Shown here piece after piece: positions 1 to 8,013 of a stretch of 64,000 bases of DNA (position 1 is its first letter; every line of letters starts with the position of its first letter). This stretch comes from Tunicatimonas pelagia. Lineage in GTDB: Bacteria > Bacteroidota > Bacteroidia > Cytophagales > Cyclobacteriaceae. The notes below the pieces were generated by a model that was not told the origin of the DNA, searched no databases, and worked only from the letters and a program-made list of their open reading frames with translations. Both the position numbers and the translations under genes were made by a program. Where the stretch lies: assembly GCF_030506325.1 (NCBI RefSeq), contig NZ_CP120683.1, positions 4,973,001-5,037,000 of the forward strand, in the 5' to 3' direction.

Positions 1-578
1 TCAAAGATAAAGAAGGCCAGCAAACCTTTATTGGCGGAGGCGAAGAAAGCTACGGCTACCTGATTGGCGATTTTGTGCGCGACAAAGATGCAGTAGCGTC
101 CTGTGCTATGATTGCCGAGATGACCGCCTACGTAAAAGACCAAGGAATGAGCCTCTACGATTTTTTGCTGGAAACCTATGAGCAGTTTGGCTTGTACCGC
201 GAATCCTTAGTTTCTCTTACTAAAAAGGGAAAGAGTGGGGTAGAAGAAATTCGCCAGATGATGCGCGACTTACGGGAAAATCCACCCCAGACCATCGTGG
301 GTGAGCATGTCACCACCGTGATAGACTATTTGAAGGGAACCGAAACCGATACTGCTTCCGGTACTCAGCGACCCATTGAATTCCCGGAGTCCAACGTATT
401 ACAATTCTTCACCGAAAAAGGAACTAAGGTATCTGCTCGCCCATCGGGTACGGAGCCGAAGATCAAATTTTACTTCAGCGTGAACGATCAGCTTCCTAAC
501 CGATCAGAATTCGCCCAAAAATGGACTGCACTGGGTAAAAAAGTGGATGCGGTAATTGAGGATATGAAACTGAAATAG
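1..578 (+). CDS. Phosphoglucomutase/phosphomannomutase, C-terminal part (5' end outside window)
   Basis: This enzyme interconverts hexose 1- and 6-phosphates, feeding glycolysis and sugar-nucleotide synthesis in the cytoplasm. The reading frame is open from the window edge (codons begin at base 3), so the start lies upstream. About 190 residues are visible. The sugar-binding loop GGGEESYG is at bases 39-62, and the phosphate-binding loop RPSGTEPKIKFY of the C-terminal domain is near bases 438-473. These two loops define domains 3 and 4 of the alpha-D-phosphohexomutase family. The active serine and metal-binding loops would be in the missing part, so substrate preference (glucose or mannose) cannot be read. 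The gene ends with TAG at 576-578, followed by 321 bp without a gene. Confidence 0.93.
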   Translation, partial: KDKEGQQTFIGGGEESYGYLIGDFVRDKDAVASCAMIAEMTAYVKDQGMSLYDFLLETYEQFGLYRESLVSLTKKGKSGVEEIRQMMRDLRENPPQTIVGEHVTTVIDYLKGTETDTASGTQRPIEFPESNVLQFFTEKGTKVSARPSGTEPKIKFYFSVNDQLPNRSEFAQKWTALGKKVDAVIEDMKLK

Positions 579-899
579 CTAAGATTCCTTCTTACCAAGA
601 GAGCAAACTCAATTTAATTTTGAGCAGGTATGTCTGTTTTTTTAGCAATTCAGGCATAACCTTACCAAGGTAAGCTATAGAGCAACCGAACGAAGTAAAA
701 ATCAGCCTTTCTGGGCTCTGATGCTCTCATTTTCGGTCAAAAAGAGGGAATAATAGCAATCATACTGTACGGCAAAGAACGAAATTACATGTAAGAAATA
801 GTCACTTTCATGTAAATATTTGTATAATTCTTATGAATTATGGCAATATTTTATTAATTTAGCCTTTAGACAAGGGCGTATACTAACTATACCATTGCT
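579..899. other. Intergenic region upstream of the MerR-dprA operon
   Basis: No convincing gene lies in these 321 bases. A short perfect palindrome, CTTACCAAGGTAAG, occupies 661-674. A second imperfect hairpin (701-722) pairs ATCAG with CTGAT. Read leftward it is followed by five T residues, like a minus-strand terminator, but no minus-strand gene ends there. The last 120 bases are AT-rich and should hold the promoter of the MerR gene, but I found no clear TTTG/TAnnTTTG pair. Confidence 0.4.
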
Positions 900-1238
900 A
901 TGTCCTACAAAGAAAAACAAATTGAAAAAAAGTACTTTTCCATTGGCGAGGTAGCTAAAATGCTAAATGTGGCTGCTTCGCAGATTCGCTTTTGGGAGGG
1001 AGAGTTTGACATAATCAACCCCCGAAAGAATAGAAATGGGAAGCGACAATTTACCAAGGAGGATATAGAGAAAGTAAAGTTGGTTTACCACCTGGTAAAA
1101 GAAAAGGGCTATACATTGCAGGGAGCCAAAGATAAATTGAAGAGTGGCACTCAGGCTACTAAGGATACTATGGAGATGATTGATACTCTGAAAGAGGTTC
1201 GCTCTTTTTTAATTGACCTAAAAGAAAAAATGGATTAG
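900..1238 (+). CDS. MerR family transcriptional regulator
   Basis: A 112-residue DNA-binding regulator. Residues 11-80 match the MerR winged helix-turn-helix: FSIGEVAKMLNV begins the HTH, QIRFWE is the recognition region, and KRQFTKEDIEKVKLV is the wing and second helix. The C-terminal 30 residues look like a short dimerisation helix with no recognisable effector domain and no cysteine pattern typical of metal or redox sensors. It is therefore a compact MerR of the kind often found beside dprA in Bacteroidota. Its TAG stop overlaps the GTG start of dprA by one base (TAGTG), so the two are translationally coupled. The target and signal are unknown. Confidence 0.9.
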   Translation: MSYKEKQIEKKYFSIGEVAKMLNVAASQIRFWEGEFDIINPRKNRNGKRQFTKEDIEKVKLVYHLVKEKGYTLQGAKDKLKSGTQATKDTMEMIDTLKEVRSFLIDLKEKMD

Positions 1239-2383
1239 TGGCAGTAGAAGCAAACGATACAGTTAACACAACAGCATATGCCATTGCACTGAGCATGACA
1301 CCTATGGTTGGTGGAGCTACGGCTCGTCAACTAATTAATCATTGCGGTTCAGTGGAGGCCATCTTTCGGGATAAACCTCATCATTTAAGCCGAATTCCGG
1401 GTATCGGGCCAAAAATAATCAGTTCGTTAAAGAACAATCAGCATTTACTACAACAAGCCTACGAAGAAATTGACCGTTGCCATCGCCAAGGTATCACGAT
1501 ACTGGGGTATGAACATCCTCAGTACCCGGAGCGTCTCCGCCATATTTACGACATTCCGTTGGTGCTGTATTATAAAGGAAAAGCCGACTTAAATCACCAG
1601 CGAGTAATTAGCATAGTAGGAACTCGTCAGGCTACATCCTACGGCTTAGATGCCGTGGAAAAGATTGTTGCCACACTGGCTAAGTACGATGTGCTGATTA
1701 TTAGCGGATTAGCTTACGGAATTGATATTCAGGCTCACCGGATGGCTATGCGGTACGGCTTACCTACGGTAGCGGTGATGGCGAATGGAATAGACCAGAT
1801 TTATCCGGCTGTACACCAGAAGGATGCTTGGAGTTTTGTTGAAAAGGGTGGGCTACTTACTGAGAACCCTTTAGGGACTAAACCCGAAGCGAAAAAATTT
1901 CCAGCTCGTAACCGAATTATCGCTGGCTTGGCCGACGCGGTGGTAGTGGTAGAGGCTGCTTCTAAGGGTGGTGCTTTAATTACCGCCGATTTAGCCAATG
2001 ATTACGATCGAGAAGTTTTTGCCGTGCCGGGAAGTATTCATCATCAGTATTCACGAGGATGTAATCAACTGATTCGGCAACATAAAGCGCACCTACTAAG
2101 CCAAGGTGAAGATATTATCACCATGCTTAACTGGGATTTAGAGAAAGATATAAACTACCTAACTAATCAACCTAAAATTTTTGCGCCACCGGAAGAATTG
2201 AATGAGGATGAGCAAAAAGTATATAAAGTGCTCACTCAGCACCCCGATGGTTTATTATTAGATAAAATTAGTTGGTGTACCCAACTATCAATATCACAAC
2301 TAGCCGCAGTACTACTCAATCTAGAATTTAAACAATATGTGCGGGCACGACCCGGAAACAGGTATCAACTTCGAACAGTATGA
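1238..2383 (+). CDS. dprA: DNA processing protein DprA (DNA uptake recombination mediator)
   Basis: DprA binds incoming single-stranded DNA during natural transformation and loads RecA. The 381 residues show the family layout. The N-terminal part is SAM/HhH-like (residues about 20-75, including RIPGIGPKI). The Rossmann-like DprA core (about 110-300) has GTRQATSYG, SGLAYGIDIQAH, ANGIDQIYP, the strongly conserved FPARNRIIAGLADAVVVVEA, and GGALITADLA. The winged-helix C-terminus follows (about 320-378). The start is GTG at 1238, overlapping the MerR stop by one base. No in-frame ATG lies near enough to be better. It is followed after 27 bases by a J-domain protein, suggesting one transcript. Other competence genes are not visible here. 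Confidence 0.95.
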   Translation: MAVEANDTVNTTAYAIALSMTPMVGGATARQLINHCGSVEAIFRDKPHHLSRIPGIGPKIISSLKNNQHLLQQAYEEIDRCHRQGITILGYEHPQYPERLRHIYDIPLVLYYKGKADLNHQRVISIVGTRQATSYGLDAVEKIVATLAKYDVLIISGLAYGIDIQAHRMAMRYGLPTVAVMANGIDQIYPAVHQKDAWSFVEKGGLLTENPLGTKPEAKKFPARNRIIAGLADAVVVVEAASKGGALITADLANDYDREVFAVPGSIHHQYSRGCNQLIRQHKAHLLSQGEDIITMLNWDLEKDINYLTNQPKIFAPPEELNEDEQKVYKVLTQHPDGLLLDKISWCTQLSISQLAAVLLNLEFKQYVRARPGNRYQLRTV

Positions 2384-2410
2384 ATAAGCAATGGGGGAAA
2401 GAATTGAGCT

Positions 2411-3394
2411 ATGGAGAGTTACCAAGATTATTATCAAGTGCTGGATGTAGGCTATAATGCTTCATCAGAAGACGTAAAGTTGGCCTATCGTCAGTTGGCC
2501 AAACGTTATCACCCCGATGCTAATGCGGGCGATAAGGACAAAGAAGAGATGTTTAAGCTGATAAGTGAGGCTTACAATGTTCTCTCTAACACTGATAAGA
2601 AAGCTTCTTACGATTTATCGTTACTGCTAGGGCTGTATGAAGACGAAAAATCGCGGACAACCCGTACCACTAGGGCGCGCACTCAGCCACAGTACACCTA
2701 CCGTCCACCGGTGTCGGTCTATTATTCAAAACTAACTTACGTAGGAATGACTGTGCTGGTATTGGCTCTAGTTGCCTCTATCTTGCTCGTTCCATTTGCT
2801 TTATCACGTTATTCTTCCTCCTATCATTACGATAAAGGATTAGAGTACTATCAGAATGAGCAATATTACGCAGCCCTAAACAGTCTAGAGCGATCAATCT
2901 TAGACTTTGGTAGCAAAAATGTAGAAGCTTGTCTACTAGCGGGTACTATATTAAGTGAAGAATACGGTCAGTTTAATTATGCAATTGATTATATGGATCG
3001 TGGTTTGGAAGTTGCTTCCTCCGATGGGGAAAGAGTGCAGTTGCTGTATTGTAAAGGGCAGTATTTACAGGGCAGTGGCGATTATAATGGAGCTATTGAG
3101 CAGCTCAACCAAGCATTAGAGCTATGGCCACAGTACGATAGTCTATATCTTACAATTGCCAGTATTTATGCGTTTAACCTAGACCAGTACGACAATGCTA
3201 TTGAATATTATAAGCAGTTACAAACGGGCGGGGAAGTATATGATGAAGTAACTTACGGGTTGGCCTATTGCTACTATAAATTGGGTGACGTTGATCAGTC
3301 GGCTCGCTATATCAATAAATATATGGTAAATTATGGCATTAGTACTGAAGCGTATTTGCTACGAGCCAAATTAAATGCGAAGCGGGGGGAATGA
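2411..3394 (+). CDS. Membrane-anchored J-domain/TPR protein
   Basis: A 327-residue protein with three parts. A DnaJ domain covers residues 4-70 and carries the DnaK-stimulating HPD tripeptide at 34-36. A threonine/arginine-rich linker runs to about residue 105. A single membrane helix lies at about 109-131, followed by tetratricopeptide-like repeats to the end (for example DKGLEYYQNEQYYAALNSLE and GDYNGAIEQLNQALELWPQ). The J domain should be cytoplasmic and the TPR array on the other side of the membrane, although topology is inferred from the single helix only. It lacks the Gly/Phe and zinc-finger regions of true DnaJ, so it is a specialised co-chaperone. It follows dprA closely on the same strand. 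Confidence 0.85.
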   Translation: MESYQDYYQVLDVGYNASSEDVKLAYRQLAKRYHPDANAGDKDKEEMFKLISEAYNVLSNTDKKASYDLSLLLGLYEDEKSRTTRTTRARTQPQYTYRPPVSVYYSKLTYVGMTVLVLALVASILLVPFALSRYSSSYHYDKGLEYYQNEQYYAALNSLERSILDFGSKNVEACLLAGTILSEEYGQFNYAIDYMDRGLEVASSDGERVQLLYCKGQYLQGSGDYNGAIEQLNQALELWPQYDSLYLTIASIYAFNLDQYDNAIEYYKQLQTGGEVYDEVTYGLAYCYYKLGDVDQSARYINKYMVNYGISTEAYLLRAKLNAKRGE

Positions 3395-3414
3395 TCGGTT
3401 GGCGTGTGAGGATA

Positions 3415-3448
3415 TAAAAAAGCCTCCCGGCTGCATTCCGGTGAGGCT
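3415..3448 (-). terminator. Intrinsic terminator for the leftward TPR gene
   Basis: The hairpin pairs AGCCTC-CCGG (3421-3430) with CCGG-T-GAGGCT (3438-3448) around a 7-base loop. On the minus strand it is followed by a run of T residues (complement of the A run at 3416-3421). It therefore fits termination of the minus-strand gene ending at 3488. It lies between two convergent genes and may also slow plus-strand transcription. Confidence 0.75.
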
Positions 3449-3487
3449 GAAAATTTGGCTAAATACTATTGTATGTAAGGTAACTCC

Positions 3488-4126
3488 TTATTTGGTAGCT
3501 TTATTGCATACCTGACGAATCATTTCGTAGGCTTTTAGATCACCCAACTCTCCGGCTTTGCTAAGATCTAAACAGCCTTCTTGGTGAAAACCTCGTTCAA
3601 TTCGAATTACTCCGCGTAAATAATAGGCATCAGGATTCTTTGGGTTTAACTCAATAATTTTGGTGAAATCATTAATAGCATCTTCGTAAACTTGTAGTTC
3701 ACGGCGAGCCTTTCCTCGGTAGTAATACGCCTGAATCAGGTTTTTGTTGAGTTTTACGGCCTCGCCATAATCGGCAATAGCCCCGTAGTAATCTTGCAGT
3801 GAAAATTTTACATTTCCGCGTTCAAGATAGGCTTCAGCAAAGTCAGGATCAGCCTCAATAGCCGAATTATAGTCCTTCATAGCACCGTGATAGTCTTCAA
3901 AAACCGTTTTGGTTTTTCCTCGCAAATAGTACGCGTGAACATTAGAAGGGTTGGCTTCAATAGCTTGATTAAATGCCATGATAGCCTCCTTGTACGAGCC
4001 TTCCTCAAAAAGCATACGCCCTTTAGTGACTAAATCGTCTGAACCGGGAAGTGCCAGTAGCGATTGAGAAATTAAGAGAGCTATAGATAAAATACAGATG
4101 GTAGCCAGATTTTTCATTTGTTTCAT
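3488..4126 (-). CDS. Exported tetratricopeptide repeat protein
   Basis: A small periplasmic protein built almost wholly of TPR units. After a signal peptide (hydrophobic ATICILSIALLISQSLLA) there are about five consecutive 34-residue repeats of the AYYLRGKTKTVFEDYHGAMKDY type, then a short tail. I place the start at the ATG at 4126 (an ATG at 4117 is equally possible). An in-frame GTG at 4150 would add eight residues ahead of the signal peptide. TPR domains bind peptides or partner proteins, and no partner is obvious. The nearest genes are convergent (J-protein/TPR) and hemF on the same strand 140 bp upstream. A strong terminator follows. Confidence 0.82.
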   Translation of the reverse strand: MKQMKNLATICILSIALLISQSLLALPGSDDLVTKGRMLFEEGSYKEAIMAFNQAIEANPSNVHAYYLRGKTKTVFEDYHGAMKDYNSAIEADPDFAEAYLERGNVKFSLQDYYGAIADYGEAVKLNKNLIQAYYYRGKARRELQVYEDAINDFTKIIELNPKNPDAYYLRGVIRIERGFHQEGCLDLSKAGELGDLKAYEMIRQVCNKATK

Positions 4127-4265
4127 ATAATTGGTGTCAGTGTTCTTCACTATTATTATATACGCAAAAATGAGTATAAATAATGACTTTCTGTAAATGG
4201 GTAGTACTAGCTATGCGTAATTTTATAGTAATTATGTAAATTATTATACGATAAATCTTCAAAAA

Positions 4266-5165
4266 TTAAAAATCAATCCAATTAATATCTTTCTTTAGAT
4301 GGGAAAGAGTTTTAGCTTCTGTACTGTCGGAAGGAGGGGTGTGGTTGTACTGCCAAGTAGCCAAAGGAGGTAAACTCATAAGTATTGACTCGGTGCGTCC
4401 ATCAGTATCTAGTCCAAATTTAGTACCCTTATCCAATACTAAGTTAAACTCTACGTAGCGCCCCCGGCGAAGATACTGCCACTGCTTATGCTGATCCTCG
4501 AAGGAAAGATCTTTATTTTTATTCATAAAGTAGGTGTAGGTCGGCGCAAATACTTGACCTACCGCCTGCACGAAAGCGAATATATCGGTTTTCTGCTTTC
4601 CCTTTTGGGCGGTTAGGCGGTCAAAAAATATCCCACCAATACCTCGGGTCTCCTGGCGATGTTTGATATAAAAATAATCATCAGCCCATTTTTTGTAGGT
4701 AGGATAATAGGAGGGGTCAAAACGGTCGCAAACTTCTTTAAGTGTAGCGTGAAAGTATTGAGCATCCGCACGGTCTACGTAGTGAGGAGTAAGGTCAATA
4801 CCTCCCCCAAACCAATAGACTCCGTTACTCATTTCAAAATACCGGACATTCATGTGAATAATCGGGACAAAGGGGTTATGCGGGTGTAGCACAATTGAAA
4901 CTCCGGTAGCGTAAAATTCAGCCGAATCAAGATTGAGCGCAGTTAGAATTTTAGCAGGAGTTTCTCCGTGTACGGCCGAGAAGTTGACTCCCCCTTTTTC
5001 AATGACCGAGCCGTTATTGAGAACCCGGGAAGTACCACCACCACCGCCCGGTCGGTTCCAGGTGTCGGGGATAAATTGCCCACTACCATCAGCCTCCTCA
5101 AGAGTGGTACAAATATCGTTTTGAAGATGCTTAAACCATTCTGCTATTTTTTCTTTGGTAATCAT
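4266..5165 (-). CDS. hemF: Oxygen-dependent coproporphyrinogen III oxidase
   Basis: HemF performs the aerobic oxidative decarboxylation of coproporphyrinogen III to protoporphyrinogen IX in heme synthesis. The 299-residue length and motifs are typical of the family: EKGGVNFSAVHG near residue 57, FGGGIDLTPHYV in the middle, LRRGRYVEFNLVLDKGTKFGL in the C-terminal third and SLPPLATWQY close to the end. The conserved acidic and histidine residues of the substrate pocket are present. It is cytoplasmic with no signal peptide. A second heme gene, hemJ, which acts at the next step, lies at 17964-18503, but the two are not in one operon. Confidence 0.96.
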   Translation of the reverse strand: MITKEKIAEWFKHLQNDICTTLEEADGSGQFIPDTWNRPGGGGGTSRVLNNGSVIEKGGVNFSAVHGETPAKILTALNLDSAEFYATGVSIVLHPHNPFVPIIHMNVRYFEMSNGVYWFGGGIDLTPHYVDRADAQYFHATLKEVCDRFDPSYYPTYKKWADDYFYIKHRQETRGIGGIFFDRLTAQKGKQKTDIFAFVQAVGQVFAPTYTYFMNKNKDLSFEDQHKQWQYLRRGRYVEFNLVLDKGTKFGLDTDGRTESILMSLPPLATWQYNHTPPSDSTEAKTLSHLKKDINWIDF

Positions 5166-5276
5166 ACTGCTAAGAATTATCGAACTTTCTACCCGCGCGA
5201 AGATAGCGGTTTAGCCAATATGATTCACAGGAAGGCGAAAACGATTCATTGAGGTACTAAGCTAGATAGGATAGTT

Positions 5277-7817
5277 TTAGGGAAGTATGATTGCCAATGA
5301 TGATGTGCTGATTCGGCCTTCACGATTGGCTGATATAGCTACCGGATCACTCCAATCACTTGCGGATATGCCATTGATTGACCTAATACGAATGTAATAT
5401 AGCTGACCAGATAGCAAAACATCTTTAGCTAGCAATAATGAGTTATCCTTAGTAGTTTGATCTGCTACTAAATGCTGAGAAGAGAGTTCTTCCAGAAATA
5501 TTTGCACTTGGTAATTATGCGCTGATTCGGAATGGGGCCACTGAATTTGAGATTGTTTGGAGTTTTCCTGATAGCGTAATCGCATATCTTGTACACTGGG
5601 TGCAGTGAGACGATGAGTCACTACTATATCGTCTAAAATTGCTCCGCTGGCAAAACCATCCGACCCTAAGAAGCTACGATCTCCTACATGCTGAAAACGG
5701 ATAATAAATTGATCGGTATAGTTAAGCGCCAGAGTTTCTATCAGAGAATCAAGGTTGATAGAATAGCGCACATACTGCCGAGGTACTGAAGGACGGAAAC
5801 TATACGCATGCTGGTAGCTTTGCCCTCCATTTTGACTAACCCAGATGCCGTTTTCTTTCTGGCTTTCTGCCTTATGGCTGTACATACGGAAGTTTAGCTC
5901 AAGGTTTGATTGATAAGATAAGTCTAAGTGAAGATCGTAGGCACTAACGCCTAATTCTCCATTGTGAGCCCGCCCCAGTGCCAAAGCGTGAGGTGAGCTG
6001 TGTCCTAACCCATCTATTATCTGAGCACTGGCATCCGGACGAATTAGTTCTTCATCGGCGGTTTTGGATAAATTACCTGCTCGCCAGAATTTGGTTAATG
6101 AATCAGATTCAAACGTTTCTATAAGTGGCAATGCGGCGTAGTATTGGTGCGGAGGTTCCTGAATGCTGATGTTGTCTAAGTAAATACCATCACTCACCGT
6201 GCGGGTACCTTCAAAGTCATCATCATCGTGCTGTTGAAAGCGAATGACAAAATGCTCGGTTAATGCGAGTTGGTGGTTGGCGGCTATTGCTCGAAGGTTT
6301 AGTGCGTTAAATTCACCCCAGGCTTTGGTAGCCCAAGAACTTCCATCAAAGTGAATAACTTTGGTAAAGTGTTGCCCGGCATCATTACTGAAGTAAACGC
6401 CATCTAGCGAATGAGTTTCGTCGTAGTGATTAAATATTTTGAAACTCAACTCAGGATTTTCAGCTTGACTCAAGTTAATGTGCAGATCAAGGGCATTGGT
6501 GTTATACAGCCGATCTACTGTGTTCCCCAATGCTATAGCATATCCCTTCGCATGAGGAACTAAGGCTACATGCCCCGTGGGAGCTACCGAAACTGCGGTA
6601 TCTCGCGTATCAGGCACACTTACTTTCCAGTAAGAAGCCAGTGAGCCGTGATTAAAATCCTCAAAAAGCGGATACGAAGCATAAGTAGCCGTAGCCTTCC
6701 GGAGTTCAATATCATCCAAATAAATACCATCGCTGCTGAGCCGACTTCCTGCAAAATCATCATCATCGTGCTGCTGAAAGCGAATAACAAATTGACTGGT
6801 TAGCGGAATTTTATGCTGCTGGGCCAATCGGTTAATATTTATTGGTGGGTAAGACCCAAACTCCTTTTCTCGCCAAGCTTCCAAGTCAAAGTCAAATACC
6901 TTAATGAATTGCTGACCACCGTCGGGGCTAAAGAAAATACCATCTTGCGGATGCGTTTCATCACCGTTGTTCAGTATTTTAAATAAAAGCTCAACTTCTT
7001 TCTGAGATGATAAGTCTACTCGCAAATCCAGCGCATTCGTAGTGAGTTGTTCGTCACGCTGGCTACCCATTCTTAGGATTTTTCCGCGCAGAGAATCATA
7101 GTAGACCGATTCTACTACGCCAAAGGGCGATAGCGGCTGATTAGGTTCGGTGATATTTCCTACTGATAAGGACGGATGCCATGCTTTGCTCTCAAAACTC
7201 TCTTTAAAAGGAATAGTGGTATAAGTATCTTCAAAGGCCAGCACCTGAATATTATCTAGTTGTATGCCATCACTGTATTGGGCACTTCCAATAAAATCGT
7301 GGCTACCGTATTGCTGAAAGCGAATAATGGTTTGGTTATTAAGTGAAAGACTCTTCTTACGGGCTAGTAGTGTTACATCTAGGGGAGAAGGAGTGCTCAT
7401 GGTTCGGGCACTCCATTGGTCAAAAGAAAAGCCATAAATCTTGGTAAAAAATTTCCCTCCATCAGTACTAAGGTAAATACCATCTTGCGGATGGCTTTCT
7501 TCTCCGTAGTGAGCAATGTCAAACTGTAGTAACACCCGGGAATGAAGCGATAAATCCAAAGGTAAGTCCAGGCGATTTATTACTAGCTGTTTGTTGCCAT
7601 CGTGCAGCTTTCCTAGTCGTATCACATAATTGGTATCCGGTGCAGTAAGTCGGTAGGTATTAACTACTCCGTTATCTATTCCCGGTTTAGCAACCCAGGC
7701 ATCTGATACAATACCGGCCTCAAAATCATCTGAAAAAATAACATTTTGAGCTAGTGCAGTAGTAGCACTCAACCAGCTAATAATGAAATAAATGATAGGT
7801 ATAGGTAATTTGCTCAT
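5277..7817 (-). CDS. Secreted protein with four tandem jelly-roll-like repeats and an Fn3-like C-terminus
   Basis: An 846-residue exported protein of unknown function. A signal peptide ends at about residue 23 (ALA-Q). Four repeats of about 168 residues follow, near 28-194, 205-373, 385-553 and 565-734. Each contains a DDFE/ESFE-type start, a (V/L)DLS strand, an SxDGGxxF motif and a final IRFQxxxxxDFxGS...DGIxLDDI block. Repeats 2 and 3 carry the acidic string HDDDDF. The fold resembles MAM/reelin-type beta-sandwiches, judged by eye only. Residues 738-835 look like a fibronectin type III domain. I see no T9SS sorting domain, lipobox or membrane anchor, so how it leaves the periplasm (if it does) is unknown. 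Adhesion or carbohydrate binding is inference. Confidence 0.8.
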   Translation of the reverse strand: MSKLPIPIIYFIISWLSATTALAQNVIFSDDFEAGIVSDAWVAKPGIDNGVVNTYRLTAPDTNYVIRLGKLHDGNKQLVINRLDLPLDLSLHSRVLLQFDIAHYGEESHPQDGIYLSTDGGKFFTKIYGFSFDQWSARTMSTPSPLDVTLLARKKSLSLNNQTIIRFQQYGSHDFIGSAQYSDGIQLDNIQVLAFEDTYTTIPFKESFESKAWHPSLSVGNITEPNQPLSPFGVVESVYYDSLRGKILRMGSQRDEQLTTNALDLRVDLSSQKEVELLFKILNNGDETHPQDGIFFSPDGGQQFIKVFDFDLEAWREKEFGSYPPININRLAQQHKIPLTSQFVIRFQQHDDDDFAGSRLSSDGIYLDDIELRKATATYASYPLFEDFNHGSLASYWKVSVPDTRDTAVSVAPTGHVALVPHAKGYAIALGNTVDRLYNTNALDLHINLSQAENPELSFKIFNHYDETHSLDGVYFSNDAGQHFTKVIHFDGSSWATKAWGEFNALNLRAIAANHQLALTEHFVIRFQQHDDDDFEGTRTVSDGIYLDNISIQEPPHQYYAALPLIETFESDSLTKFWRAGNLSKTADEELIRPDASAQIIDGLGHSSPHALALGRAHNGELGVSAYDLHLDLSYQSNLELNFRMYSHKAESQKENGIWVSQNGGQSYQHAYSFRPSVPRQYVRYSINLDSLIETLALNYTDQFIIRFQHVGDRSFLGSDGFASGAILDDIVVTHRLTAPSVQDMRLRYQENSKQSQIQWPHSESAHNYQVQIFLEELSSQHLVADQTTKDNSLLLAKDVLLSGQLYYIRIRSINGISASDWSDPVAISANREGRISTSSLAIILP

Positions 7818-8013
7818 TTAACTATTCATGTAATATTTAGTGTAAATTTACAATTTTTTAGTTAAAAAATTAAATTAATTATTATATTTTTTATATAAAT
7901 ATGCTTCCAAGGCTGTTCTGTCTTGTTTGTAGAAATACAGTGAACAAGTAATAGATACCTATAATTTAAAGAAAAAAGAAAGGGAAATCGAAAAAAGCGA
8001 TAAATCGTACTTA

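Noticed and set aside
5277-7817. T9SS sorting domain on the four-repeat protein
   Set aside because: The C-terminal 100 residues look like an Fn3 domain; the PNP, GxY and terminal lysine-rich pattern of T9SS domains is absent.
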